Positions 27,147 through 35,940 of a stretch of 64,000 nt of DNA are shown piece by piece (the first letter of the stretch is position 1; the number at the start of each line of letters is the position of its first letter). Origin of the DNA: Bacillota bacterium (GTDB taxonomy: Bacteria > Bacillota > UBA4882 > UBA10575); assembly GCA_012727425.1 (NCBI GenBank), contig JAAYHQ010000063.1, positions 1-64,000 on the forward strand, read 5' to 3'. The notes under the pieces are model-generated. The model searched no databases. It worked only from the letters and a program-made list of their open reading frames with translations, and was not told the DNA's origin. Both the position numbers and the translations under genes were made by a program.

Positions 27147-27160
27147 TGTATACGGTTACA
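27147..27160. promoter_or_regulatory. LacI-type operator, upstream copy
   Basis: TGTATACGGTTACA (minus: TGTAACCGTATACA) shares the TGTAACCG half of the downstream operator, centred about 221 bases away. The pair could support looping by a tetrameric or bridged repressor. The rest of 26941-27169 is AT-rich with no gene. Confidence 0.5.
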
Positions 27161-27169
27161 TTAATAGAT

Positions 27170-27207
27170 GTTAAAACAACCACCCGTTGCCGCGCGGTTG
27201 TTTTAAC
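27170..27207 (-). terminator. Stem-loop terminator after livF
   Basis: GTTAAAACAACC and GGTTGTTTTAAC form a perfect 12-pair stem around a GC-rich loop. The U-rich arm lies within the stem. It separates the liv operon from the LacI operon downstream. Confidence 0.65.
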
Positions 27208-27250
27208 GAACACGCCCTGATCGCAAAGAACCAAAGAAAGCAAGATTAGT

Positions 27251-27973
27251 TTATAGCCCCTTTCTTTTCCCCAGATAAGCCGCCTTCACCTGCGGGTTGG
27301 CCAACAACTCCCGCCCGGTGCCTTCCAGCACAATACGGCCGGTTTCCAGCACATACCCACGGTCGGCAATCCGTAAAGCCGCATTGGCATTCTGTTCGAT
27401 CAGGAGAATAGTCACTCCCTGCCGGTTAATCTCCTGGATGATCCGGAAGATCTCCTTGACCAGTAAGGGCGCCAGCCCCAGAGAAGGTTCGTCCATCATC
27501 AAGAGCCGGGGCCGGGACATGAGCGCGCGGCCCACCGCCAGCATCTGTTGCTCGCCGCCGGAAAGGGTCCCCGCCAGCTGCCAGGAGCGCTCCTGCAGAA
27601 CGGGGAAAAGGCTGAAGACCCACTCCAGATCGGCTTTGATCCCCTTTTCATCCCGCCGCGAGAAGGCCCCGATCTTTAAATTCTCCAGCACGGTCAGCTT
27701 GGGAAAGATCCGCCGCCCTTCGGGGACCAAAGTGATCTGGTGCCTGGCCATGTGATGGGTCTTCTCCTCCAGCAAGTTAAGGCCCTTAAACAGGACCCGC
27801 CCCCGGACCGGTTTCACCAGGCCGATCACCGTCCGCAGAGTGGTGCTTTTTCCCGCACCGTTCGCCCCGACCAAGGTGACGATCTGCCCCTCTTCCACCT
27901 CCAGGCTGATTCCTTTTAGCGCCTCAATTCCCCCGTAGGCCACGACTAAGTCTTCAATCTTCAGCATCTTCAT
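27251..27973 (-). CDS. livF: Branched-chain amino acid ABC transporter ATPase LivF
   Basis: This 240-residue ATPase powers a hydrophobic amino acid (HAAT) importer with LivG. It has Walker A GANGAGKSTT (about 35), the signature LSGGEQQMLAVGRAL (about 137), Walker B LLMMDEPSLGLAP, and a switch His region LLIEQN. It overlaps the livG stop by 20 bases and is the final gene of the livKHMGF operon. Confidence 0.95.
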   Translation of the reverse strand: MKMLKIEDLVVAYGGIEALKGISLEVEEGQIVTLVGANGAGKSTTLRTVIGLVKPVRGRVLFKGLNLLEEKTHHMARHQITLVPEGRRIFPKLTVLENLKIGAFSRRDEKGIKADLEWVFSLFPVLQERSWQLAGTLSGGEQQMLAVGRALMSRPRLLMMDEPSLGLAPLLVKEIFRIIQEINRQGVTILLIEQNANAALRIADRGYVLETGRIVLEGTGRELLANPQVKAAYLGKRKGL

Positions 27974-28730
27974 TAACCCCCAGATAGGCTTCGATCACCC
28001 TTTGGTTATTTTGCACCTCCGCCGGCTTGCCGCTGGCGATCGTCATCCCGTAGTCAAGAACATAGATCCGTTCGGAGATGTTCATCACCACATCCATATG
28101 GTGTTCGATGAGGAAGACCGTCAGCCCGAACTCGGCCTGGATCGCTTTAATAAACGCAGTCAAATCCGCCGCTTCCTTCGGGTTCATCCCCGCCGCCGGC
28201 TCGTCCAGAAGCAGCAACTTCGGCTCGGTGGCCAAAGCGCGGGCAATCTCCAGGCGCCTTTGCAGTCCGTACGGCAAGGCACCGGCTTGTTCATCCCGGA
28301 GCTCGAGCAGCCCTACCCTTTCCAGCAAGGCCAGGGCCTTTTCCCGCATCCGCCGTTCTTCCCGCCGGTAGCCGGGCAGTTTAAAGACGGCCGCCAGATA
28401 ATTCGCCTTAAGATGGAGATGGTTGGCGACCAGGACATTCTCCAAGACGCTTAACCCCTTAAACAACCTTATATTCTGAAAGGTTCTGGCGATCCCGGCC
28501 TTGGTAATCAGGTCCGGGCGCAGTCCTGTAATCTCCCGCTCTAGAAAGAAGACCCGTCCATGGGTCGGCTCATACACGCCGGTAATGATGTTAAACACGG
28601 TGGTTTTGCCCGCACCGTTCGGGCCGATCAGACCGACAATCTCACCGGGCGCCAGTTCCAGATGGAAATTCCGGAGCGCAGTGAGGCCGCCAAAGTTCAT
28701 AGTAACGTCCTGGATTTTCAGGAGGCTCAC
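27954..28730 (-). CDS. livG: Branched-chain amino acid ABC transporter ATPase LivG
   Basis: This 258-residue partner ATPase of LivF has Walker A GPNGAGKTTVFNIITG (about 37), the family's ARTFQNIRLF (about 82), a degenerate signature GLQRRLEIARAL (about 155), and Walker B LLLLDEPAAGMNP. It overlaps livM by four bases at its start and livF at its end. Confidence 0.95.
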   Translation of the reverse strand: MSLLKIQDVTMNFGGLTALRNFHLELAPGEIVGLIGPNGAGKTTVFNIITGVYEPTHGRVFFLEREITGLRPDLITKAGIARTFQNIRLFKGLSVLENVLVANHLHLKANYLAAVFKLPGYRREERRMREKALALLERVGLLELRDEQAGALPYGLQRRLEIARALATEPKLLLLDEPAAGMNPKEAADLTAFIKAIQAEFGLTVFLIEHHMDVVMNISERIYVLDYGMTIASGKPAEVQNNQRVIEAYLGVNEDAED

Positions 28731-29818
28731 CGGTCAACCCCCCTTTGTTGCAGGTTCTTGCGGAAAAGCGCGCGGGTCCGTCGACAAATCTTGCTCGCCA
28801 GGAGCCGGTCCCAGCTGAACTCCGTCTCCCCCATCAGACCATGCCGGTAAAAAAGGACGACAAACATGAGCAAAGCGGAGAAGACCACCGAACGCATCCC
28901 CACTTTTCCTTGGATCACCACAAAGCCCAGGTTGATCGACTCGTCCAAAAAGCGCAACACCTCGTTGGCAATGGTGACAATAAAGGCGGAGATGATCGAA
29001 CCGGTCAGGCTGCCCATCCCACCCAGGACCACAATCAAAAGAATGTTGAACGTAAACATCGAGCTGAACATCTTCGGGTCAATCGTCCCCAGCAGGTTGC
29101 CAAGGAGACCGCCGCCCACCCCGGCAAAGAAGGCACCAATCACAAAGGAAAGGGTTTTGTGTTTCGCCAGATTGATCCCCATACTCTCGGCGGCAATCTC
29201 ATCTTCCCGGATCGCCTTCAACGCCCGCCCGTAACTGCTATTGATCAGGGAGCGCAGGACGACCAGGGTAAAGGCGGCCGTGCCGAAACTCCACCACAGA
29301 TTGGTCAGCGCGGGGATGCCCTTGAGGCCCAAAGCGCCGTTGGTAATGGACTGGGTATTGGTGAAAACCACCCGGATAATCTCGGCAAAGCCCAAGGTGG
29401 CAATGGCCAGGTAATCCCCTTTGAGCCGCAGGACCGGCGCGGCGATCAACCCGCCCACGACGGCCGCCAAGAGGCCGGCAACGAACAGGGCTAACGGAAA
29501 CGCCAGGTTGATCTGGTCCAAGGGCTTCATCAGGGGCGCCAGGTAATAGATCTGCTTCTTCACCGCGGGCGGCATGGTCAAAAGCGCCGTGGTATAGGCC
29601 CCTACCGCCATAAAACCGGCGTGCCCCAGGGAAAAGAGCCCAGTAAACCCGTTGACTAGATTCATGCTCATCCCTAAAATCGCATAAATGGCACAGACAT
29701 TGAGAATCCGCACAATGTATAAATCCAGATAATTGTCGGCGAAATACAGAAAACCCACCAACAAGAGGACAGCGACCGTCGTCAAGATCCAGTTTCTGGT
29801 TTTGTTCTCCATACTCAC
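28727..29818 (-). CDS. livM: Branched-chain amino acid ABC transporter permease LivM
   Basis: This 363-residue inner-membrane permease has about nine hydrophobic helices and the LivM hallmarks GLFSLGHAGFMAVGAY (about 60) and LRLKGDYLAIATLGFAEI (about 130). A basic C-terminal tail of about 35 residues extends beyond the last helix. The start overlaps the livH stop by four bases. Confidence 0.95.
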   Translation of the reverse strand: MSMENKTRNWILTTVAVLLLVGFLYFADNYLDLYIVRILNVCAIYAILGMSMNLVNGFTGLFSLGHAGFMAVGAYTTALLTMPPAVKKQIYYLAPLMKPLDQINLAFPLALFVAGLLAAVVGGLIAAPVLRLKGDYLAIATLGFAEIIRVVFTNTQSITNGALGLKGIPALTNLWWSFGTAAFTLVVLRSLINSSYGRALKAIREDEIAAESMGINLAKHKTLSFVIGAFFAGVGGGLLGNLLGTIDPKMFSSMFTFNILLIVVLGGMGSLTGSIISAFIVTIANEVLRFLDESINLGFVVIQGKVGMRSVVFSALLMFVVLFYRHGLMGETEFSWDRLLASKICRRTRALFRKNLQQRGVDR

Positions 29819-30708
29819 ACCTTCTCTGCTGTTTTCTCACCTAAAATCCCCGTTGGCTTCGACATGAGAATCAGAATCAACAAAACAAAGGCAAAAGCAT
29901 CGCGGTACCCGGTGAGGTTGGGCAGAAAAGCGACCAGCATAATCTCGCCGATCCCAAGGATAAAACCGCCGATCACGGCCCCGGCAATATTGCCGATCCC
30001 GCCAATCACCGCCGCAATAAAGCATTTCAACCCGGGAATCACCCCCATCAGGGGTTGGATCTGGGGAAACTTCATGCCCCACATAATCCCGCCCACCGCG
30101 GCCAGGAGAGAGCCCAAGCCGAAGGTAAAGGCAATGGTCCGGTTGATGTTGATCCCCATCACCTGGGCGGTTTCATAGTCCATCGAGACCGCCCGCATCG
30201 CCATGCCGGTTTTGGTCCTATTAATCAAATAACCGAGGCCCAGCAGCGCAAGAATGGTCACCACCGGGATGTAGAAGGTCAGCTTCTGGATGGCAACCGT
30301 CCCGACCTGCACCACATCGGTGAAGAGCTTGGGGGCGGGAAAGGGCTTGGGGACTCCGCCAAAGAGGACGATGGTCAGATTCTCCAAGAAAAAGGAGGCG
30401 CCAATCGCGGAGATCAGAAGGGAGATTTTCGGCGCATCACGGAGTGGCCGGTACGCAACGGCCTCCACCCCCATGCCCAGCGCGGCAGTGAGCACCAGCA
30501 CCAAGGGGAAGGTGATGAACCAGGGAATCTGGAAAGTGGCAATCCCGAAAAAAGCAAAATAGGTGGCCATCATAAAAATATCGCCGTGGGCAAAGTTGAT
30601 CAGGCGCAGAATCCCGTAGACCATCGTATAGCCGATGGCAATCAAGGCGTATAAACTACCCAGGGAGATCCCGTTGCTGAGATGTTGGAGGAACAGATCT
30701 AAGGTCAT
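29815..30708 (-). CDS. livH: Branched-chain amino acid ABC transporter permease LivH
   Basis: This 297-residue permease has eight or so helices with the LivH patterns SLYALIAIGYTMVYGI near the N-terminus, INFAHGDIFM (about 37), and MRAVSMDYETAQVMGI near 170. It pairs with LivM. It is preceded by a stem-loop in the 78-base gap after livK. Confidence 0.95.
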   Translation of the reverse strand: MTLDLFLQHLSNGISLGSLYALIAIGYTMVYGILRLINFAHGDIFMMATYFAFFGIATFQIPWFITFPLVLVLTAALGMGVEAVAYRPLRDAPKISLLISAIGASFFLENLTIVLFGGVPKPFPAPKLFTDVVQVGTVAIQKLTFYIPVVTILALLGLGYLINRTKTGMAMRAVSMDYETAQVMGININRTIAFTFGLGSLLAAVGGIMWGMKFPQIQPLMGVIPGLKCFIAAVIGGIGNIAGAVIGGFILGIGEIMLVAFLPNLTGYRDAFAFVLLILILMSKPTGILGEKTAEKV

Positions 30709-30740
30709 CTTAACACCCCGATTTTTGTTTTCTATAAAGA

Positions 30741-30772
30741 CCTGCTTCCCCGGGAGTCCCGTAGGAAGCAGG
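30741..30772 (-). other. Stem-loop between livK and livH
   Basis: CCTGCTTCC and GGAAGCAGG form a nine-pair stem around a GC-rich loop, with a modest T-run (TCTTTATAG) after it on the minus strand. It could be a partial terminator or an mRNA-stability element giving more LivK than permease. Confidence 0.7.
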
Positions 30773-30786
30773 CCTTAAAGCTTGAC

Positions 30787-31932
30787 TTACTGTTGCGGTG
30801 CAATCGTATCCAAGTAGGTGAACTTCCCGTCCTTGACCACTTTGATCACGGCATTTTTGACCGCATCACCGTTTTCATCGAGGGTGATGATGCCAGCGGC
30901 GCCTGCGAAGTTTTTGGTCCGGGCGATCTCATCGCGCAGCTTGACCCGGTCGGTGGTCCCCGCCCGTTTAATCGCGTCCAGAATCAGGATGTAGGCGTCA
31001 TAGCCAAGGGCCGCCACGGCCGCCGGTTCTTTGTTGTACTCGGCGCGGTAAGCCTCGATAAACTTCGCCGATTCTGCGGTGATCGGTGTTTCGGTGGCAA
31101 AGAAGGTTGAGAAGACTGCACCCTCCACCGCCTCTTGCCCGATATCCAGGAATTCCTGGGTCTCCCAGGTGTCCCCGCCAATGAAGGGGCAGGTAATCCC
31201 CAGTTTACGCGCCTGACTAATGATCAAGGCCGATTCGGTGAAGTTACCGGGGGCAAAAATAACATCCGGGTTTTGGGCTTTCACGTTCGTTAACTGGGCG
31301 GAAAAATCTTGGTCGCCGGTGTTGTAGTTCGCCACCGCCACAATCGAATCAGGATCGCCGGTAAGTTCGCGGAAACTGTCCATAAAAAATTTGGCCAAGC
31401 CCACAGCGTAGTCGTTGTTCACCTCTTGAATAACCGCCGCTTTTCTGGCGTTAAGCTTGCTATAGGCGTAGTTGGCCATCACCGTGCCCTGGAACGGATC
31501 GATAAAGCAGACCCGGAAATAATAATCGTTCCCGGCCGTCACCAGCGGGTTGGTACAGGAAGCACCCACCGTGGGGACCTTTCCCTGCCGGACAATATCC
31601 CCGGCCGCCATCGAAAGGGAACTGCCCCAGCTCCCGATGATCGCCGTCACCTTTTCCTTCTCGACCAGACGGGCGGCGGCGGTAGCGGCCTCGACTTTAT
31701 CCGATTTGTTATCCGCAATCACCAGTTCCACCTTTTTCCCCAACACTTCCGGGTACAGCTTGTTGGCGAGTTTGATCCCTTCCACTTCCAACTGTCCGCC
31801 GGCGGCGTTGGCCCCGGTGATCGGCTCAAACACCCCAATCTTAATCACGTCGCTCTCTTTTTTACTGCAGCCGGTAACGGCCAGCGCAAGCAGGAAAATA
31901 AGAAGTAGAAATATTACCTTCCTTCCTCGCAA
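30787..31932 (-). CDS. livK: Branched-chain amino acid-binding lipoprotein LivK
   Basis: This 381-residue substrate-binding protein has a lipoprotein signal peptide: hydrophobic core and lipobox LAVTGC with Cys at residue 22. The type I fold shows IKIGVFEPITG at its start, then AIIGSWGSSLS and ALGYDAYILILDA near the end, as in Leu/Ile/Val-binding proteins. Unlike the two family-1 sugar-binding proteins in this window, it is a true lipoprotein. It is the first gene of the liv operon. The exact amino acid bound is not determined. Confidence 0.94.
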   Translation of the reverse strand: MRGRKVIFLLLIFLLALAVTGCSKKESDVIKIGVFEPITGANAAGGQLEVEGIKLANKLYPEVLGKKVELVIADNKSDKVEAATAAARLVEKEKVTAIIGSWGSSLSMAAGDIVRQGKVPTVGASCTNPLVTAGNDYYFRVCFIDPFQGTVMANYAYSKLNARKAAVIQEVNNDYAVGLAKFFMDSFRELTGDPDSIVAVANYNTGDQDFSAQLTNVKAQNPDVIFAPGNFTESALIISQARKLGITCPFIGGDTWETQEFLDIGQEAVEGAVFSTFFATETPITAESAKFIEAYRAEYNKEPAAVAALGYDAYILILDAIKRAGTTDRVKLRDEIARTKNFAGAAGIITLDENGDAVKNAVIKVVKDGKFTYLDTIAPQQ

Positions 31933-32068
31933 CTTGATTCCTCCTTTTTAAAGATCTGACAACTGTTTCGTCAATAATACTAAAACATTTTCGTTAAAAA
32001 GGTATAAATATCCTCTATTCTCTTTAGTAATCGGTGAAATTATTTCGCCGGGGCAGCAGACCGGGGAT

Positions 32069-32101
32069 AAAAAAAGCCCGCGGCGGGGTACACCGCGGGA
32101 C
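32069..32101 (-). terminator. Terminator after the aldehyde dehydrogenase relic
   Basis: On the minus strand CCCGCGG and CCGCGGG close a hairpin followed by seven T. It is intact although the gene it served is broken. Confidence 0.85.
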
Positions 32102-32117
32102 CAAAACCCTTGTTCCT

Positions 32118-32502
32118 TTAACCCAGAACGCGCTTTAAGAGCTTGAGTTTGTTTTTATAAGGCGGATAGCGCGGCGGCAGCGCGAAGCCACATGCATGAT
32201 GGTGTCGTTGATACAGCCCCCGCCATAGAGCAGGGTATTCACCACCCAGGCCTCCAGGTTTTGATCTTTGGTGAATAAGTATAGAGCCAGCGGTTTCGCC
32301 GCGCGCGGATGATCGCAACGGCTTCCGCCAGATCGTCATAGGCAAGGATCGGGAGGATCGCAGCTTGCAGCGCGGCAATAATCTAATCTTCCTTTTCCTT
32401 AATGGCCGCGGACAAAGTCTTCAGTTGTTGCACCCGGAAAGCATATGGTAGAGTCGCCCCCGAGTGAAAGAACGCCCGCTGTGCCGCTACGGTTTTGTTC
32501 AT
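32118..32502 (-). pseudogene. Collapsed aldehyde dehydrogenase gene
   Basis: The ATG at 32502 has a good ribosome site (GGGGGAGAGG) and opens a typical NAD-aldehyde dehydrogenase N-terminus (VAAQRAFF, then LKTLSAAIKEKED), which meets a TAG stop. After IIAALQ the reading jumps to a far later part ([14 protein letters not shown]), shifts frame to [12 protein letters not shown] and [11 protein letters not shown], then shifts again to the family's C-terminal end [18 protein letters not shown] family member has about 450 residues; only about 125 remain, so at least two internal deletions and frameshifts occurred. No active enzyme can be made. Confidence 0.9.
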
Positions 32503-32657
32503 TTCCTCTCCCCCGTCATGCCTAGGTTTATCCGCCCGCTGCTCCGCCCGCAGCCCTTCCTCCGCCGTCGTTTTTCCCGCACTTAACTTATTAGTCAAGG
32601 GGGGCCATGGCCCCCGGTCCTCTTGTCTTTAGGCGAAACGTTTGCGGCGCGCCCCTC

Positions 32658-33008
32658 TCATTCATAGAGAATCAAGGCAATAAACTCTAAAGGTTCGGTA
32701 CCGATATTCTTCAAGCCATGCCCTTCCCCGGCCCGGGTCAAGGTGACATCACCGGCCGTTACGGTGGTGATGGTCCCGTTATCGTTAAACTCACCGGTTC
32801 CGCTTAAAATATAATAGGCTTCACCTTCGTTCTGGTGGACGTGATACCCAAGGGAACATCCCGGCCCCAAGGTGTTGTGGGCAAAGGCCCGCCCCTTGCC
32901 GTACATCTCTTCCGGCCCGTTGAGCAGGTTCCGGATGGTAATCCCGCCTTCCCCCTGAAAGACGTTTTCCTTAAACGTAACTACCCTTTCGTCCTTTCTC
33001 CGTATCAT
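32658..33008 (-). CDS. Small cupin-domain protein
   Basis: This 116-residue single cupin has motif 1 GYHVHQNEGEAYYILSGTGE (residues about 53-72, metal ligands His, His and Glu) and motif 2 GDVTLTRAGEGHGLKN (about 85-100). Proteins of this kind bind a metal ion and often act on sugars or small metabolites; no substrate can be named. The gene stands alone on the minus strand between the aldehyde dehydrogenase relic and the macro-domain gene. Confidence 0.88.
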   Translation of the reverse strand: MIRRKDERVVTFKENVFQGEGGITIRNLLNGPEEMYGKGRAFAHNTLGPGCSLGYHVHQNEGEAYYILSGTGEFNDNGTITTVTAGDVTLTRAGEGHGLKNIGTEPLEFIALILYE

Positions 33009-33092
33009 GCGTGGTCCTCCTTTTTGGTTTAAATGTTAAAGACCCGGCCGGACAGACTCGGCGCGCTGTCGAACGCCTTCCCTGTAACCCGC

Positions 33093-33647
33093 CTAATGGC
33101 CGGCCTTCTTCAACTCGTTGATTTTGCTTTGGTAAATTTCATAGTTCTCCCGGTCAAAACAGACGAAGATTACCTTTTTAATCTGCGCATCCGCTTTCAA
33201 AAATTCCACCACTGTTTGCAGGGCAATCTCCGCGGCCTGTTCTTTGGGAAAGCGGTAAACACCGGTACTGATGTTGGGAAAGGCAATGGTCGTCACCGCA
33301 TTTTCCACCGCCAGCGCCAGACTGTTCCGGTAACAATTGGCCAGCAGCCGCGGTTCATCCTGACCGCCACCGCGCCAGACCGGCCCCACGGTATGAATCA
33401 CATATTTCGCCGGTAACCGCCCCGCCGTGGTGATCACCGCTTCCCCGGTGGGACAACCCCCCTGCTGTTCCCGGATCCTTTTACAAGCGGCCAGAATCTC
33501 CGGTCCGCCCGCCCGGTGGATCGCTCCGTCCACCCCGCCGCCCCCCAAAAGCGTACTGTTGGCGGCGTTGACAATGGCATCAACTTCCACCTTGGTAATA
33601 TCGCCCTGGATCACCTCGATCCGTTGGTCCATTGGTAAGGTCGACAT
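33093..33647 (-). CDS. Macro-domain ADP-ribose hydrolase (YmdB type)
   Basis: This 184-residue protein is a nearly pure macro domain: [19 protein letters not shown] (about 9-27), [16 protein letters not shown] (about 29-44), and the phosphate loop [12 protein letters not shown] (about 123-134). Family members remove O-acetyl-ADP-ribose or reverse ADP-ribosylation. The start is preceded by GAAAGGGGGA. No toxin partner (such as DarT) is adjacent. Confidence 0.93.
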   Translation of the reverse strand: MSTLPMDQRIEVIQGDITKVEVDAIVNAANSTLLGGGGVDGAIHRAGGPEILAACKRIREQQGGCPTGEAVITTAGRLPAKYVIHTVGPVWRGGGQDEPRLLANCYRNSLALAVENAVTTIAFPNISTGVYRFPKEQAAEIALQTVVEFLKADAQIKKVIFVCFDRENYEIYQSKINELKKAGH

Positions 33648-33841
33648 CCTGATTCCCCCTTTCCTCTCGTCCCTGGCGCCTGCAGGCCGCGGGTTCCGGC
33701 CCCCAACGCCCGGAAAGTTTTAGCATGGTGCCGGTTTGACCCTTTAATTTTATATTATATTTTAACGGCAGGAAAAGGAAAAGCCGGTGTTGTATTTTAA
33801 CTGTGATGCCAATAAAACCAAAAAACAAGGAAGTGATCACG

Positions 33842-34480
33842 ATGAACCTGGGTTTAGGCCAAAACCCGTTGATCCTGTTTCAAGGCGACAGTATCACGGA
33901 CGCTGGACGGAACCGGGAAGACCCGGGAAGTTTGGGCACGGGGTATGCTTTGATGGTCGCCGGCTGGTGCCAGGCCCTCTTCCCGGAGTTCAATGCTACC
34001 TTCCTCAACCGGGGTGTCAGCGGCGACCGGGTCGCGGACCTCAAGGCCCGGTGGCCGGAAGACTGCCTGGCCCTCAAACCCGATCTGGTCTCCATTATGA
34101 TCGGGATCAACGACTGCTGGCGGCGGTACGACAGCAATCAACCGGTAACGTTGGCGGCTTTTGAAGCCGATTACCGTGCCATCTTAAAGCAAACCGCAAC
34201 ACTCGGAGCCAGGATCATCCTTTGTGAGCCCTTCCTCTTGCCGGTCCTGGAAGGCCAGGAAAAATGGCGCGAAGACCTGGACCCCAAGATCCAAGTCGTC
34301 CGGAGACTGGCCCGGGAATTTGACGCCCTCCTCATCCCGTACGACGGGATCTTTGCCCAAGCGGCCACCTTACAAGAACCCGCTTACTGGTTGCATGACG
34401 GCGTCCACCCCACCGCGGCCGGGCATGCCCTGATCGCCCGGGAATGGTTGCGGCGGGTTTTCAAACTTGAGCACCTGTAG
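33842..34480 (+). CDS. SGNH/GDSL-family esterase
   Basis: This 212-residue hydrolase has block I FQGDSITDAG with the nucleophile Ser (about residue 16), the block II Gly in NRGVSG, block III GINDCW with Asn, and the catalytic DGVHPT Asp-His pair near 190. It has no signal peptide. It lies 142 bases before the GH10 xylanase gene, so it may deacetylate xylo-oligosaccharides inside the cell; this is inference from context. The start at 33842 is chosen over an upstream ATG because the GDSL core begins there and AAGGAAG precedes it. Confidence 0.9.
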   Translation: MNLGLGQNPLILFQGDSITDAGRNREDPGSLGTGYALMVAGWCQALFPEFNATFLNRGVSGDRVADLKARWPEDCLALKPDLVSIMIGINDCWRRYDSNQPVTLAAFEADYRAILKQTATLGARIILCEPFLLPVLEGQEKWREDLDPKIQVVRRLAREFDALLIPYDGIFAQAATLQEPAYWLHDGVHPTAAGHALIAREWLRRVFKLEHL

Positions 34481-34622
34481 GATTGGGATGATCGCTTGCT
34501 TGATCGGTACGGTCGAGCAACTGCACCCTTAACTTGGCCCGCCTTTTGCGGTCTTCGCGCGTCAGGTCCTGGCGCCGATTAACCCCCTGTCCACATCAAT
34601 CCTGAGAGGGAGGAATGGGGCG

Positions 34623-35876
34623 ATGGAAAAGTTGGACCCCCGGATTAAAGAACACCGGACTACCGAGGCGACATTGTTCATCACCAGAGCGGACGATAGT
34701 CCCCTCGCCGGGCAGGAAATTGAAATTGCCCAACTAAATCACCAGTTTCTCTTCGGCAGCAATGGTCACTTCCTTATCCCCCTGGTCAACAACGAGTTGA
34801 CCGCTGCGGAAAAGGAGCGCCACACGCGGATTACCGAACATTTCTTGGCCCTCATGAATTACGTAACCCTTACTTTTTACTGGGGACGGTTTGAACCGCA
34901 CCCGGGCTCTCCCGATACCGAACGGCTCCTCAAGGCGGCCCACTGGTGTGCGGAACACAAGATTCCGGTGAAAGGCCATCCCCTCTGCTGGCATACGGCA
35001 ACCGCCAAATGGCTTCTGCCGCTGTCCAATGCCGAGATCCTGCAGGCGCAGATCGGCCGGATTAAACGGGAGGTTTCGACCTTTGCCGGCCTCATTGACC
35101 GCTGGGATGTGGTGAATGAGGCGGTCATCATGCCAATCTTCGACAAGTACGATAACGGAATTACCCGGATCTGCAAAGAATTGGGCCGGATCAAGATGAT
35201 TAAGACCATGTTTGAAGCAGCCCGCGAAGCAAACCCGAAAGCCACTTTGCTCCTGAATGACTTTGACGTTTCGCCCGCCTATGATATCCTGATCGAAGGC
35301 TGTTTGGAGGCGGGTGTGGAGATTGATGTCATCGGGATCCAATCCCATATGCACCAGGGGTATTGGGGTGTGGAAAAGACCGAATGGATCTTGGAACGTT
35401 TCGCCCGCTTCAACCGGCCGATCCATTTTACCGAAACAACACTGGTCTCCGGCCACCTGATGCCGCCGGAGATTGTGGACCTCAATGACTACCAGGTCAA
35501 AGACTGGCCCAGCACCCCTGAGGGCGAAGAACGGCAAGCCGAAGAAACCGTACTCCACTATAAAACCTTGATGGCTCACCCGTTGGTCACCGCAATAACC
35601 TGGTGGGATCTGATCGACGGACAATGGCTCAATGCCCCCAGTGGTCTGTTGCGGGTTGACGGCTCGCCGAAACCGGCCTACCAAGAACTCCGGAAACTGA
35701 TCAAGGGTGACTGGTGGTTGCCACCGACCAGGTTCTACACGGATCCGGAAGGAAAGGTTAAATTCCGGGGCTTCCTCGGTGGTTATGAATTACGCTATGC
35801 CGGCCGGAGCATCCCGTTCCAACTGGCGGAGAAAGGAACGACCACAATCCGGCTTAAACTTGACCATAACACCTGA
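34623..35876 (+). CDS. Cytoplasmic GH10 endo-beta-1,4-xylanase
   Basis: This 417-residue enzyme has the GH10 barrel: VKGHPLCWHT (about 117-126), the acid/base Glu in DRWDVVNEAV (about 167) and the nucleophile Glu in PIHFTET (about 277), then ITWWDLIDG (about 330). A short N-terminal sandwich (about 15-50) comes first. It has no signal peptide, so it probably cleaves imported xylo-oligosaccharides. The ribosome site is GAGGGAGG. It follows the GDSL esterase gene, which may act on the same substrate. Confidence 0.92.
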   Translation: MEKLDPRIKEHRTTEATLFITRADDSPLAGQEIEIAQLNHQFLFGSNGHFLIPLVNNELTAAEKERHTRITEHFLALMNYVTLTFYWGRFEPHPGSPDTERLLKAAHWCAEHKIPVKGHPLCWHTATAKWLLPLSNAEILQAQIGRIKREVSTFAGLIDRWDVVNEAVIMPIFDKYDNGITRICKELGRIKMIKTMFEAAREANPKATLLLNDFDVSPAYDILIEGCLEAGVEIDVIGIQSHMHQGYWGVEKTEWILERFARFNRPIHFTETTLVSGHLMPPEIVDLNDYQVKDWPSTPEGEERQAEETVLHYKTLMAHPLVTAITWWDLIDGQWLNAPSGLLRVDGSPKPAYQELRKLIKGDWWLPPTRFYTDPEGKVKFRGFLGGYELRYAGRSIPFQLAEKGTTTIRLKLDHNT

Positions 35877-35898
35877 CTAAGAAATCTTGACCGCATGG

Positions 35899-35926
35899 AA
35901 AAAACCCGCGTGCACCGCGGGTTTTT
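35899..35926. terminator. Bidirectional terminator
   Basis: CCCGCG and CGCGGG pair around a short loop, with six A on the left and five T on the right. It separates the xylanase gene from the convergent phosphoglucomutase gene. Confidence 0.85.
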
Positions 35927-35940
35927 CTTCCTTCCGGAGA

